This document shows, in pieces, positions 1 through 10,431 of a stretch of DNA of 64,000 bases. This stretch comes from Castor canadensis (taxonomy: Eukaryota; Chordata; Mammalia; Rodentia; Castoridae). Positions within the stretch are counted from its first letter, which is position 1, and each line of letters starts with the position of its first letter. The DNA lies in contig NC_133402.1 in NCBI RefSeq assembly GCF_047511655.1, positions 61,508,951 to 61,572,950 of the forward strand. Direction: 5' to 3'. The position numbers and the translations under genes were made by a program. A model generated the notes under the pieces. The model searched no databases. It saw nothing but the letters and a program-made list of their open reading frames with translations, and was not told the DNA's origin.

Positions 1-1857
1 GTCCTTGGAGGGCCTTCAGCTCTGGGTGAGGGTCAGGGTGGCCTGATGGGGGAGGCGTTCACACACTGAAGCTAATCTTCTTTGGACTTTTCTTCTCAAG
101 TGATCTATTAACAACTTCGTTTTCTAAATTAGTATTAATTAAAAATCACTTTACGATACCATTTGCTCGTCTTCTCTGTTTAACGGGCACTTTTATTGGA
201 AATGTCATTAAAATTGCATAGCTGTTATAATAACCACTTATAACGGGCACACTTAGTCCCCCTCCTCCTCATTTGTGCCTACTTCGCTCAGGAGGCCCTG
301 GCAGTGGCTGAGTGTGGGGAGTGCCTCTGTCCTCCCTGTCCTAACAGTGGAACAAAGGCCTTAGAGAATCAACGCAGGCCTGCAAAACAGGGCACCCAAT
401 CTCTTCCCAGCAGAGCTGGCAGTAAAGTCAGTGTGTGCAGAGCGCCTCACACAGGGCTGGCCTGAGACAGGCCTCCAGGAATGCAGCTAATGTCACAGAG
501 CTTCCAGGGCACCTGGGTCAGGAAGAAATTACTCACCACCTAGGAGAGGAAGAAGGTGGATGGAGCCAGGCACTGGCTGAGAGGTGTGTGCAGGGGATAA
601 GAAGCCCTCGTATTTCTGGCGTGAAAATGTAGAAGAGGCCCTGTGAGCAGGAACAAAGAGCACAAAATTGGGACCAGGTGGCTCCGCCGTTTAACTGAGT
701 GGCTGAGGGCCTTAGTTTCTTACCATAAGAAAAACTGGTGATAATGGCAGTAACCTTCTGGGATGAGAAAGGCCTGGCACGCCGTGAGCACTCCACCCTC
801 ACTGTATTTAGTCTAACACGACATAGGGTAGGCCGAGGGGTGAACTGGAGCCAGACCTGCTCTGCACGGCCCGCACTCGCAGGTTGCCTCTATTTTGTCA
901 GATGCTGAGGCCTGACCCAGCCCAGGTGCCTGTGGGCACTCAGCCCTCACAGCTGTTTATCCACAACAGGACCCCACATCCTCCATCTTTGAGGCTGGGC
1001 AGACCCCCTTCCCAGGTCAACACATTTCCCCTCTGTCTCGCCTTTTTTCTGTCTAAGTCGCCCTCGTCTTGGTATGAAACCATCCAAACCTTTTGGACAT
1101 CAGAACAAATGACATGACTGGTCATAGGACCTGTGTGTGCTTCACACCCCTAACCAAAATGGCATTCCTCACCTACTGCAGGCTGGAGGCCGAGCTTGAT
1201 TTTGGTTTGCCTTCTCCTGCTGAAATGTGAGGCATTTTCAACTTGTTTAAAAGGTAATTTATTATTGCACCATGGGCGTCCATGGTAAATTTAAGATTTC
1301 CTGTTTCCACCTGTGTTCCCTCCACCCGTCTGTGCCCGCCATTACCCCCAGGAAATCATTGACACTGGTTTCCTGTGCATCCCTCTCAAAGCTCCTGAAT
1401 TCAGAGAGCAGGCAAGTGTGAGTACACATTCTTGCTTTTCCCTCATTTTTATTCCAAAGGCACGTAACAAACATCCCGGCCCACACTTTGCCTTTTTTTC
1501 AATGTTTTGCCATACCTGGAAGATTGGTCCCCACCGCACAAAGAGTGCCCCCTTGTGGATAAGCCTGGAAGGCCCTGCAGGACCAGGCACAACATCCCAG
1601 GAGGTAGCAGAGCTGGGCAGTGGAGGGGAAACGGGGAGTTGGTCCTTGTGCTCCCTACAGAGGCTGTGCCCCACTCTGCACAGCCCTTCCCGGACACCCC
1701 GAGGGGCTCCCTCAGCAGGTTGATGGGAACCTGTTCTTGTGACTTCCCATGGTGGGGACAGGCTCCATTGTGCTCTCTTACACTGATGTCCTTCCCCTCG
1801 CTGTTCCTTTGGCGGTGCTCATGGTAGTCAGGAACGCCTGTGTCCCCTGTCTTTCAG
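1..1857 (+). other. PXYLP1: Last intron of PXYLP1 (partial)
   Basis: Non-coding sequence upstream of the PXYLP1 terminal exon. It ends in a pyrimidine-rich acceptor (tgtcccctgtctttcag, AG at 1856-1857). The short open frames here on both strands resemble no protein I know and overlap one another, so I treat them as chance. The open frame that starts at 1749 runs into the exon only because the intron tail happens to be open; the first 36 or so codons of that frame are intronic. One CTCF-like motif lies at 1544-1558. I see no complete interspersed repeat here. Confidence 0.85.
1544..1558 (-). promoter_or_regulatory. CTCF-like core motif
   Basis: Read on -, the site is CCACAAGGGGGCACT. It fits the CTCF core CCASYAGRKGGCRSY at 14 of 15 positions, with A in place of Y at position 5. 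It lies in the last PXYLP1 intron. A motif match only; occupancy is unknown. Confidence 0.4.
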
Positions 1858-2795
1858 GAGTCGTACAGCACTTGCAGAATGGCCAGCTGCTGAGGGACAT
1901 CTACCTAAAGAAACACAAACTCCTGCCCCATAACTGGTCCACAGAGCAGCTGTACTTGGAGACCACGGGGAAGAGCCGCACCCTGCAGAGCGGGCTGGCT
2001 TTGCTCTATGGCTTCCTCCCAGATTTTGACTGGAAGAGGATCTACTTCAGACACCAGCCAAGTGCCCTCTTCTGCTCTGGAAGCTGCTACTGCCCGGTGA
2101 GAAACCAGTACCTGGAAAAGGAGCAGCGCCGGCAGTACCTCTTCCGGCTGAAGAATGGCCCCCTGGACAGGACGTACGGGGACATGGCTAGGATCGTGGA
2201 CATCCCCATCAAGCAGCTGCGCGCTGCCAACCCTATCGACTCCATGCTCTGCCACTTCTGCCATAATGTCAGCTTCCCCTGTACCAGGAGCGGCTGCATC
2301 GACATGGAGCACTTCAAGGTGATCAAGGCACACCAGCTGGACGACGAGAGGGAAAGGCGCGAGAAGAAACTGTATTTTGGGTACTCGCTCCTGGGTGCCC
2401 ACCCCATCCTCAACCAAACCATAGACCGGATGCAGCGCGCCGCCCAGGGCAAGAAAGGTGAGCTCTTCACACTCTACTCTGCTCACGATGTCACTCTGTC
2501 ACCAATTCTCAGCGCCTTGGGCCTTTCAGAAGCCAGGTTCCCCCGGTTTGCAGCCAGGCTGATCTTTGAACTCTGGCAAGACAGAGAAAAGCCCAGGGAA
2601 CACTCCGTCCGGATCCTGTACAATGGCATTGACTTCACATTCCACACCTCTTTTTGCCAGGACCACCACAAGCGGTCTCCCAAGCACATGTGTCCCCTGG
2701 AGAATCTGGTCCACTTTGTCAAAAGGGACATGTTTGTGGCTCTTGATGGCAATAGTACTAATTATTATGACGCTTGTCACAGGGAAGGGGCCTAG
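1858..2795 (+). CDS. PXYLP1: PXYLP1 (2-phosphoxylose phosphatase 1), terminal coding exon
   Basis: The gene encodes a Golgi type II membrane histidine acid phosphatase. It removes the 2-O-phosphate from xylose in the glycosaminoglycan linkage tetrasaccharide, which lets proteoglycan chains elongate. This exon holds about 312 codons, the C-terminal two thirds of a protein of roughly 480 residues. The acceptor falls inside a Gly codon, so the upstream exon supplies one base. Recognisable blocks include QHLQNGQLLRDIYLKKHKLL, ETTGKSRTLQSGLALLYGF, the Cys-rich FCSGSCYCPVRNQYLEKEQ and SMLCHFCHNVSFPCTR. The catalytic His-Asp pair of the family lies in LYSAHDVTLSP (codons at 2484-2489). The RHG catalytic motif must be in an upstream exon outside the window. 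The frame is open to the stop after NYYDACHREGA. No frameshift or premature stop is seen, so the exon looks functional. The final Ala differs from the Phe I recall in human; this is probably a species difference. Confidence 0.95.
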
Positions 2796-3162
2796 GGGTT
2801 GGGCACTACAGAGCCTCTGCCCTGCTCGGGGCACTGTCTCTTCGCTGAGGAAGTACCAGTGGACTTGGAGAGGCTGAAGGCTGTGATCGCGGCTCAGATG
2901 GTCTGGGTGAAGAGAAAACCCATCAGTTACTCTGCACAAAATGGTCAGGTCCCAGAGGAAAGTAAGGACCTTATTACAGCCCGACAGTTCTTAGAATGCC
3001 AGAATCACTTTCGGTACCCAAAGCTGCCAATCCAAATTTGTATGCTTTTAGCCTGCCATGGAACCAGCACACGTCAGCCAACATCTCCTTAGTCTTGGAC
3101 ACTTTTGACCTGGCCCTTTCTTGTTCAGTGGAAAAAATTTCCCAAAGTGATTGGGGGTTAGC

Positions 3163-3242
3163 AGGGCTGGCCGAGGGGCTCAAGTGGTAGAGCACCTGCC
3201 TCGCAAATGTGAGGCCCTGAGTTCAAATCCCAGTACCGCCCT
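3163..3242 (+). repeat. ID-like monomer SINE in the PXYLP1 3'UTR
   Basis: tRNA-derived SINE body with an A-box-like ggctcaagtggtagagc and a B-box-like gagttcaaatcc. It ends in cagtaccgcc with almost no poly(A) tail. It lies inside the 3'UTR in sense orientation. Confidence 0.85.
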
Positions 3243-4435
3243 AAAATGGGAGTTAGCAAACTCTTTCTGTACAGGGATGGATGGTAAATATTTTAGACTC
3301 TGCAGACTCAAAAGCCACACACAGTGTCTGTCACAGCTACTCAACTCCGCTGTAGTAACGTGAGCAACCACAGGCCACATGGAAAAAAGTGAGTGTGGCT
3401 GTGTTCACAGTCCGAACAAAACAGGTGGTGGCCAACTTTGGCTCATAGGCCGTAAACAATTTGCTAGTCCCTGATTTTTAAAACAGGCTCTACTACAGTT
3501 CTGTGAGGACCAGTCCTAAGATTTATTCTGTGGTTCCTCCAGGAACTTCCACCAGAAACAGAATTTGGTCTGTACCTGACACGATAGCAGAACTCGAGGG
3601 GAAGTAAACATCGAAGAGAGCGAACCACAGACAAATGTTAGAATAACACTTGACGTTGGTGACGATTGTGGTACAGGATAGTTATAAGTACGTTTGATAT
3701 ATTTGTCTGTTGTGGTCTATTTGCTGTATATCTGAAATTTTTGTATTTAGTATTTTTATAGTCTAGGAAAATATTTTCTGAGACCAGTTTTAGATGTGCT
3801 CTTATTTCTAGGTGAAATTATTCTATTTACTGTATCTGCTGGCTGGTTGAAAGCAGGCCAGAAACTAAATTCAGGTACTTTTCCCAGTAATAATGATGGC
3901 TCATTCCTTTTTGACAAACCCTAGATTTGGATCAATTTTTAAACCTTTTCATCAGTTTCAAATGGCAAATTCCAACTGATTTTTTAAATAGATTTTTAGA
4001 AGCACTTTGCTACTAGATAGTTAAATAAGCTTTCTAAGGGATTTTCTATATTTGAAAACATCGTAATTAAATCTGTGATTTCTGAAGCAATGGTGCTAGT
4101 TCTCGATAAAGAAATGTAACCTTCAAGTGTGATTCTCCAGCCGCTGGCTTCTGACCTTCTCTCTTCCTTTCTGTGCAGTGTTGCATTTGAACTTGTCTGT
4201 CTCTATAAATAAATTTTTGAAGAATACTTGCCCTGTACAACTAACGGCGTGTACCGTGAGACACTGGCGTTCTTTTCAAGTAAGAAACAATATTTTTAAA
4301 CTTACCTTGACTGCTTTGTTTAATGCTGAAAACCGTGTTCTCTCTGGAGTATTTAAAGCCTGTTCTTGTGGGTTTCTTGCTCCCACTCACGATATTGCTG
4401 AACTAGAACCACTAAACACAGCTTGAATATTTAAA

Positions 4436-4441
4436 AATAAA
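4436..4441 (+). terminator. Candidate PXYLP1 polyadenylation signal (AATAAA)
   Basis: AATAAA lies about 1.64 kb after the stop. An alternative copy at 4208-4213 could give a shorter transcript. Which is used cannot be told from sequence alone. Confidence 0.45.
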
Positions 4442-4718
4442 AGTGAATCAGAATTCTTTTTTAAATCGATTCATAACATCCGTTGCAAACGTATTCTGAA
4501 TAAGAGCCAGCATGAAAAGTATAGATAAAGGTTTCGCATTCTAGGGGATCAGGGATACTAAGCGCTCCTCATGCCAGGTTCAGGGACCTTCATCCCACAG
4601 TGAACACCAAGCCTGGAGCCGAGGCTAGTGGACATGGTCCCTGGTTTCTGGGCAGTGGTCCAATGGCTTCGTTCATCACAGGTCAAGCCATAATATATAT
4701 TTATATTATTATATATTT

Positions 4719-4807
4719 AGCTCCACTGCCTGACCTCTGGAGAGGGGAGAGAGGCCGAAGGTTACACACATACCAACGACCAGTGACTTAATCCAGCATA
4801 TCTATGC
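4719..4807 (+). repeat. Left arm of 89-bp inverted duplication (templated copy of an ERVL LTR piece)
   Basis: The reverse complement of 5705-5793 matches this segment at 86 of 89 positions with no gap. It is an internal LTR piece with no LTR ends of its own. It is bounded by AT-rich runs: taatatatatttatattatt on the left and gggttatatataaag on the right. At its right end, bases 4793-4810 form the palindrome CCAGCATA-tc-TATGCTGG. The context suggests a copied insertion at a break in AT-rich DNA. Confidence 0.85.
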
Positions 4808-4809
4808 TG

Positions 4810-4860
4810 GGTTATATATAAAGATATAATGAATATATATTATATTTATTATAGATTTAG
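4810..4860. repeat. AT-rich low-complexity tract
   Basis: Runs of tatata/attata continue the AT-rich block found at 4691-4716 on the other side of the 89-bp insertion. Apparently one tract split by that insertion. Confidence 0.6.
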
Positions 4861-5131
4861 CCTTCTTGTTTTTATTGTTACAATTAATACATTCACACTA
4901 AAAAATAAACAATACTGAAAAAACTTGAGAAGTGACTTCGCAGTGTTGGGGGAGCACACTCAGGCTGGGTTTCTCCTACTATTTCTACATTGTTCAGACA
5001 GCAGGTGTGCACAGGTTTTTCCCCCACAAAGGCAAGCAATCAGTTCTGCCACTGAGTGTCCTACAAGCCTGCCCCCAAACTACCTGCCTAAAGATAGTGT
5101 TCAATCTCACAGGTTGAGGGCTCAGACCCAA

Positions 5132-5142
5132 GACACACACAC

Positions 5143-5195
<53 letters not shown>
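5132..5195. repeat. (CA)n microsatellite
   Basis: About 32 CA units with one interruption (acgcac). It abuts the ERVL LTR at 5196. The Val/Cys- and His/Thr-rich open frames across it are artefacts of the repeat. Confidence 0.97.
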
Positions 5196-5198
<3 letters not shown>

Positions 5199-5367
5199 TG
5201 GGTGCCAGTCCTAAGCCCCAGGTTGTTTTGCCAGGTTGCTTCTGACCAACTGGCTATAAGTCTGGGTTTTTACCACCCCTCCTTGGGCCTAATTCATTTT
5301 CTTACGTAGCTCACGACACGCAGGGAAATATGTATCCCAGTTTGTCATAAAAGATACCGCAAAGAGT

Positions 5368-5584
5368 CAGGCACACCAGTGGCTCCTGCCTGTAATCCTA
5401 GCTACTTGAGAGGCTGAGATCCAATGAATTGCAGTTCAAGGTCAGCCCAGGCAAATAGTTCTTGAACCCCATGTTCAAAATAACCAGAGCAAAATGGACT
5501 GGAGGTGTGGCTCAAGCAGTAGAGCACCTGCTTTGCAAGTGTGAAGCCCTGAGTTCAAACCCCAGTCCCACCAAAAAAAAAAGA
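5368..5584 (+). repeat. Composite B1-ID SINE
   Basis: 7SL/B1-like left half (ggctcctgcctgtaatccta), then the linker aaaataaccagagcaaaatg, then the ID-like right half (gtggctcaagcagtagagca, ctgagttcaaaccccag) and poly(A). It is inserted in the ERVL LTR, so it is younger than that LTR. Confidence 0.9.
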
Positions 5585-5704
5585 ATTTACAAAGGACACA
5601 GGAAAATTGATGCACAGAACAAGTGTAATGCTGGGAACCTGTGTGTTCAGCTATACAGAAGCTCTCCAAGCCCTGTTCTTTTGTGACCTTGTGGACACTT
5701 CCTT

Positions 5705-5793
5705 GCATAGATATGCTGGATTAAGTCACCGGTTGTTGGTATGTGTGTAACTTTCGGCCTCTCTCCCCTCTCCAGAGGTCAGGCAGTGGAGCT
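5705..5793 (-). repeat. Right arm of 89-bp inverted duplication (source copy within the ERVL LTR)
   Basis: Forms the pair with 4719-4807 (86/89 identical after reverse complement). LTR-like sequence continues beyond both ends here, whereas at 4719-4807 it does not. This arm is therefore the likely template. Confidence 0.85.
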
Positions 5794-6416
5794 GAAAGTC
5801 CCAGCCCTCTAACCATGTCTCTGTCTCTCCACCGAGCAGCCCCATCCTAGAGCTCCCTAGGGGCTGCCCGACGCCAGTCAACTCCTGGAAGTATGCAAAA
5901 AAGACACATGGTTTTGGAGACCCAAGGAATGTAGGAGGAAATGGGGATGAAGGCCAAATACATATTCCACAATATCACATCTTCTAGGAGTGACACTGAA
6001 CAGATGTTCTAAGAAATTTCCCATGCAGGGGCAGAAATGCGTATCATTTCTGAATAGAAGCAAGATCGTCTTAGCTGTATTGTTCTGGAACTTGCTGATT
6101 CCAAAAACATGCTGCAATCACTTGCTTCCTTTGATAGCCTGTCTTAGAAGTTTTTCTCCTTAACTTGCTTAACGGCATGTCTTGGAGATACTTCCATGTT
6201 GAGACACATAGATTTAGATAGACAGCTTTTTATAGCCACTGAATAGTATTTCATGATACACTGGACATATTTTAAGCTCCTTAAAATGCATGAAATTGAA
6301 GCTTAAAGCCAATGTACTAAGACAAGATTGCAAGGCAGAGGTCAACAGTCATGTTGATTTTCTCGCTCAGCTAAGCAGTTGGCTTTTTTCCAGAGCAGCT
6401 ACTTATCAACATGAGT

Positions 6417-6419
6417 TTC

Positions 6420-6466
<47 letters not shown>
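6417..6466. repeat. (TC)n microsatellite
   Basis: About 24 CT units with one gt interruption. It directly precedes a B1-like element on -, whose A-rich tail on that strand may have seeded it. Confidence 0.95.
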
Positions 6467-6469
<3 letters not shown>

Positions 6470-6558
6470 AGAGTCTCATTATGCAGCCCAGGCTAGCCTC
6501 CTGCTTCAGCCTCCTGAGTGCTGGGATTATAGCTTTGTGCTACCATGCCTGGCTGAGT
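6467..6558 (-). repeat. B1-like SINE
   Basis: Antisense pattern acagagtctcattatgcagc, ccaggctagcctcctgc, gtgctgggattatag and accatgcctggct is the reverse complement of a 7SL-derived B1 monomer. Confidence 0.8.
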
Positions 6559-6598
6559 ATTTCTCTAATTTCATTTTGAACAGAATCAAAGAATTTAG

Positions 6599-6722
6599 CC
6601 CAGCATGGCAATGCACAGCTCTAATCCCAGCACTCAGGAGGCAGACGTAGGACCATTGCAAGTTTCAAGCCAGCCAGACCAACCTAGTTTACATAGTAAG
6701 CCCCTGCCTCAAAAAAAAAATT
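6599..6722 (+). repeat. B1-like SINE
   Basis: Sense B1 pattern: ccagcatggcaatgcac, ctaatcccagcactcagga and gcccctgcctcaaaaaaaaa. Together with 6467-6558 it makes a loose inverted B1 pair about 40 bp apart. Confidence 0.8.
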
Positions 6723-6977
6723 GAATAACTTAATTATAATAGTAATTATTTTTAATAATAACCTGTCAAGTATACTACTAAGCTTATTTGAGGGCCTTTG
6801 TAGATACAGCAAAATTAGATATTTCTGTAGGATTTAGGTGACTTATTTTTCCAGAACTCAAAAGACTGATATAGTCAAGACAGAAATTCAAGCTTCCTGT
6901 TTCTCTGAATCATCAGGAAGCTCTCTAAACAGATTCATCTAGGGCAGGTGTTCCCTAGTGTGTTAAAACACAACCGC

Positions 6978-7199
6978 AATGCTGGGTATGGTGGTTCTCA
7001 CCTGTAATCCCAGCTGCTCAGGAGGTAGAGGTAAAAGGATCACAGTCCACAACTTCCCCAAGCAAAATTAGCACAAGATCCTATCTGAAAAACAAACTAA
7101 AACCAAAAGGGGCAGAGATGTGGCTCAAGTGGTAGAGCACTTGCCCAGCAAGCACAAGGCCCTGAGTTCAAATCCCAGGACCACCAAAAAAAAAAAAAA
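6978..7199 (+). repeat. Composite B1-ID SINE
   Basis: Left half gctgggtatggtggttctca with cctgtaatcccagctgctc. Linker gaaaaacaaactaaaacc. Right half gatgtggctcaagtggtaga with ctgagttcaaatcccagg and an A13 tail. Confidence 0.9.
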
Positions 7200-7509
7200 G
7201 CCTAGAAAGCAGGAAATGTCTGGCTTTCACATAGCAGCTCCAACTCACACAGTACTGGCACAGACATCAGCTCACTCCCAATACCCAAGGCCACCAAGGA
7301 GAGACCAGCTGAGTTCATCAGAGTGGCTGGCCAGGCCCTCCTGGTCTCTCAAGGCCAGCTCACAGCTGTCTGGCCCTGATGAGGAAAAAGCATCACTGAG
7401 GGGTGGACAGGCTCCTCTTGGAGCTGCAGAGTCCCAGCAGAGGGTGGCCTCGGGCCCAGCTTGTTGATGGCATGGTGGTAAAGGTGCCCACTGAGCATCC
7501 TACTTCCCA

Positions 7510-7650
7510 ACATGGGCTCCACAGAGTCATCACAGCACCGGGAAAAGCATTACTCCTCCAGTACGAATGAGGAAACTGGCCATGGGTGGAGGTGATGACC
7601 TTTTTCCAAAGACAGAGTCAGAGCCCAAAGTCTACCGTTGACATGACCCG
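7510..7650 (-). repeat. MIR-like ancient SINE fragment
   Basis: The order gaatgaggaaactg, then gtgatgacctttttccaaag, then agagtcagagcccaaagtc follows the reverse complement of the MIR core and 3' part. Heavily diverged. Confidence 0.45.
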
Positions 7651-7943
7651 AGTGAGCTGTAAGTGCACTTGCAGTGAGACACCAAGGAAAAGTCTGTGAT
7701 TCCAAGAAGAAAGGCCTCACCTCCACTGTTCACCTGACCTTCCCAGTAGTCCTACCAGATGCCATATTTGCTAGCATCAGTGAATTAGTATTAATGAATA
7801 CCAATGAATTAGTAAAGTAATAATGGGGTTACAGCAGTTAGAAATTTAAACCTATGGTGAGGGCAATATTTCAACTCTGCATGTAACCGGCTCATTAAGA
7901 AAATGACATAAAACTTACCTTTGCAGTGATGTGATATTCTCAA

Positions 7944-7958
7944 CCACTAGGGGGCAGC
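7944..7958 (+). promoter_or_regulatory. CTCF-like core motif (full consensus match)
   Basis: CCACTAGGGGGCAGC fits CCASYAGRKGGCRSY at all 15 positions. It lies between the PXYLP1 3' end and the CpG island, pointing right, and faces the two - strand motifs near 11.0-11.1 kb. Occupancy cannot be seen from sequence. Confidence 0.6.
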
Positions 7959-8004
7959 ATCCGATAAACGTTTCCTCTCCAAGGTCCAGTCTTGTATCTG
8001 GGGC

Positions 8005-8215
8005 AAGATGAGTGCCTAGGCCCATGCCTGTAAATCCCAGCTGCTTGGGTGGCAGAGGCAGAGGATCACAAGTTCAAGGCCAGCCCAGGCAAAGTTAGTG
8101 CAACTCTATCTCAACAAAATACAAAACAAAAGGGCTGGAGGCGTGGCTCAAATGGGAGCCTGATTGCCTGACACAAGGGGTCCTGGGTCCCACCCCAGTA
8201 TTGAAAAGAAAAGGA
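8005..8215 (+). repeat. Composite B1-ID SINE (diverged)
   Basis: gcccatgcctgtaaatccca and gttcaaggccagcccaggc of the B1 half are followed by gggctggaggcgtggctcaa and a decayed ID half ending ccccagtattgaaaag. Confidence 0.8.
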
Positions 8216-8299
8216 AGGGAGGGTTTGGGGTGAAAAATTTTAGTGCTGACAGCTAGAAAGTCCCAGGCAAACTGGGACGAGTGGGTGAGGCTAATGAAC

Positions 8300-8475
8300 A
8301 CATTATGACAAGTACCCTGCTGTCCCTATTTCATGGAAAAGGGCAGCATGGTACGATGACTTGTGTGAGGTGTCACATAGCTAACTGGCATGCAGCAGAG
8401 CTGGGGTGCAAGCCGAGTCCCCCTAACTTGAAGGCCCATGTTCTTACACAGGATGCATGATAACGCCTCTGAGCC
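8300..8475 (-). repeat. MIR-like ancient SINE
   Basis: The reverse complement of the MIR layout is visible: ccctatttcatggaaaag, gtgtcacatagctaactggc, agcagagctggggtgcaagc, then gagtccccctaac. Confidence 0.55.
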
Positions 8476-10150
8476 TTTCAGGACTGTGTTTAGTTGCATG
8501 CCACAGAAACCTGACTGCAGGCGCTCCAGCAAATAAAGCCTTTCATTTTCTCCAGTGGCTCCACGAAGCCACCAGGAACCCAGATTCCTACTGACATCTC
8601 ACGGGCTGGGAGTAGGTCCCATGGCCCACCTCCATTGCTAAGAACTCTAGGGAAGTGAGTGTTTTATTAGGCCAAACAAACCAGACTCTACTTCCTAAGA
8701 TAGAAAGAGACAGGGGCTATTGGGCACAGAACTGGCAGAGTGTCCCCTCTCCAAAGCCACCCATCAGAGCCATGACACCAGATTCTTGGGCAGTTCTTTC
8801 TCTAGTTGCTGGCAGCCCAGGGAATTGCTCTGGGGAAGATCCATCAGCTGAAGGATAGGACTCTTTCCTGGGGGAGCCATGTCCACTGATTGGTCAGGAC
8901 AGAAGAGTGACTTAAGGCCTGGGGACAGTCATAAAGGCCACCTCAGTGTCAGAATCCACATGGAGTCTGCTGAGGCTTTGGAGCTGCATGACAGTCCAGC
9001 TTCAGCCTCATCATGCTCCTTCCACAGTGAGGACTCCAGAGAACTCCTCAGTGACAAAAAAAAAAAACCCCACAAATTCCCTAGGGTGACAGGTGAGGTC
9101 TTCACAGTCTGGCTCACCCTTTCCTCTGCAGCCTTATTACTTGCAGTAAGTACAAGGACGGAGGGCTTGCATGTGGATTGTGTAGCCCTTCACGCTTGGG
9201 AGGAAAAAAGAGGGTGTTAGTGTCACCATGTAGGATGTCAACCTCGTAGGGTCTCTAAGAGGACAATCACTTCCAGAACCCCTAGCAGATCTTCTTTAGG
9301 ACCTAGAAGTCTCTCAGCCCCTTGCTCTCTTTCCTTCCCCCCACCTGCTGTGGTCTGGAGTGCACTATCCCAGAAAGAGCTTGGGAACACCCAGACTGAG
9401 TTCGAATCTAGTTCTCTTTCACTTCCCAGAGGTGAGACCTCAGGCAGGACTCCAGGCCCTCTGATGTGGGAGACTGAGGCAGTGGAAGAAGGCCTTGACA
9501 TGAGCACGGCTATGTCAAGGGGCCTCCTGGCTCTCAGGCATGGACCCAGCCAAGGGAGGCAAGGTTCAGCAAGGCTGCCTTGCAAGAAAAACAGGACATG
9601 CTGACCTAATCAGGATAGTCTGTACTAACAAGCAGCATACCACAGCTTCTCTGTTCCTGCCACCTATGCAACTGGACCCATGAGAACTCAACCTGCATTT
9701 CACCCAACTTTCTCACATGTGCTGTGTAAATAAATGCACTTGGAGGCAGAGGGGATTGTCACATCTCTCATCAGGAACGTCAGACCCACCCAATCCCAGC
9801 TTTTCTCTATGTTTGTCTTTGTGTCTTTTCTTAATCCCCGGTCGCCCCCAGTCAGGTCAATGAACCTACTCACACTGGCTGTGAGACTCCAAGCCTCGGA
9901 TCCTCATCTGAACACTGGATGGGTAACCCACAAGAGAATTTACGAGAAGCTGCAGCCACAGGGCTCCACATGACAGGAGCCATTATTGCTCCCGGATCAC
10001 TCTTTTGTTGTCATTGCTGTAGACCCCAGAACCAGAATAAGTCCTGGCCACCCAGGAAGCTCTCCCTGCAGATGTAGCCTTGTGCTCTAGACCTAACTAG
10101 GAGGTACAATTGCTTAAGCACATGCACTTTCCTTTGGGGTTGAAAAAACT
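8476..10150. other. Intergenic stretch without a recognised feature
   Basis: Open frames of 60-115 codons occur on both strands (for example 8879-9220 on + and 9238-9585 on -). They overlap each other and show no domain, signal peptide or family resemblance. I regard them as non-coding. Confidence 0.6.
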
Positions 10151-10154
10151 TGAA

Positions 10155-10360
10155 CTGACTGAGAGCCAAAGGCTTATGCCTGTATCCTAGCTATCTGGGA
10201 GGCTAAGATCAGGAAGATCACAATTCAAGAGCAGTCTTGAGAAACAGTTCGTGAGACCCCCATCTCCAGAATAACCAAAGCAAAAATGGACTGAAGGTAT
10301 AACTCAAGTGGTGGGGCACCTGCTTTGCAAGCACAAAGCCCTGAGTTCAAACCCCAGTCC
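10155..10360 (+). repeat. Composite B1-ID SINE
   Basis: gcttatgcctgtatcctagc, the linker agaataaccaaagcaaaaat, then ggtataactcaagtggtg and ctgagttcaaaccccagtcc. The normal A tail is replaced by a GGGA/GGAA tract. Confidence 0.85.
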
Positions 10361-10431
10361 AAGAAAGGGAGGGAGGGAGGGAAAGAGGGAGGAAGGAAGG
10401 GAGGGAGGGAGGGAGGGAGGAAGGAAGGAAG
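10361..10431. repeat. (GGGA)n/(GGAA)n microsatellite
   Basis: Pure purine tract of ggga and ggaa units, grown from the tail of the SINE before it. Confidence 0.93.

Larger units (their letters stand above)
2796..4460 (+). other. PXYLP1: PXYLP1 3' untranslated region (end estimated)
   Basis: A/T-rich sequence after the stop codon with no long open frame. Two canonical AATAAA signals occur, at 4208-4213 and 4436-4441; the second would put the 3' end near 4455-4465. A monomeric SINE at 3163-3242 lies inside, so part of this UTR is lineage-specific. The end is inferred from the signals only; transcript data would fix it. Confidence 0.6.
5196..5880 (-). mobile_element. ERVL-class LTR (LTR16/MLT2-like), interrupted by a SINE
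   Basis: Read on -, the sequence follows the layout of ancient ERVL LTRs. First comes ggttagagggctgggac, then gtgacttaatccagcat, then ggcttggagagcttctgtat. After the SINE insertion at 5368-5584 it resumes with gcccaaggaggggtgg, tatagccagttggtcagaag and acaacctggggcttagg. Its internal part 5705-5793 is the source arm of the inverted duplication. The LTR family name is from memory and approximate. Confidence 0.65.

Noticed and set aside
1749..1857. Upstream extension of the PXYLP1 exon frame to a Met at 1749
   Set aside because: The extension crosses a good splice acceptor (AG at 1856-1857) and does not resemble PXYLP1. It is an intron tail that happens to be open.
1905..2486. 193-codon frame on - opposite the PXYLP1 exon
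   Set aside because: Shadow of the coding strand with no family resemblance.
3180..3240. tRNA-like sequences with A and B boxes (here and in all ID-like SINEs)
   Set aside because: They are tRNA-derived SINEs; they lack a complete cloverleaf and are followed by linker and poly(A). Not tRNA genes.
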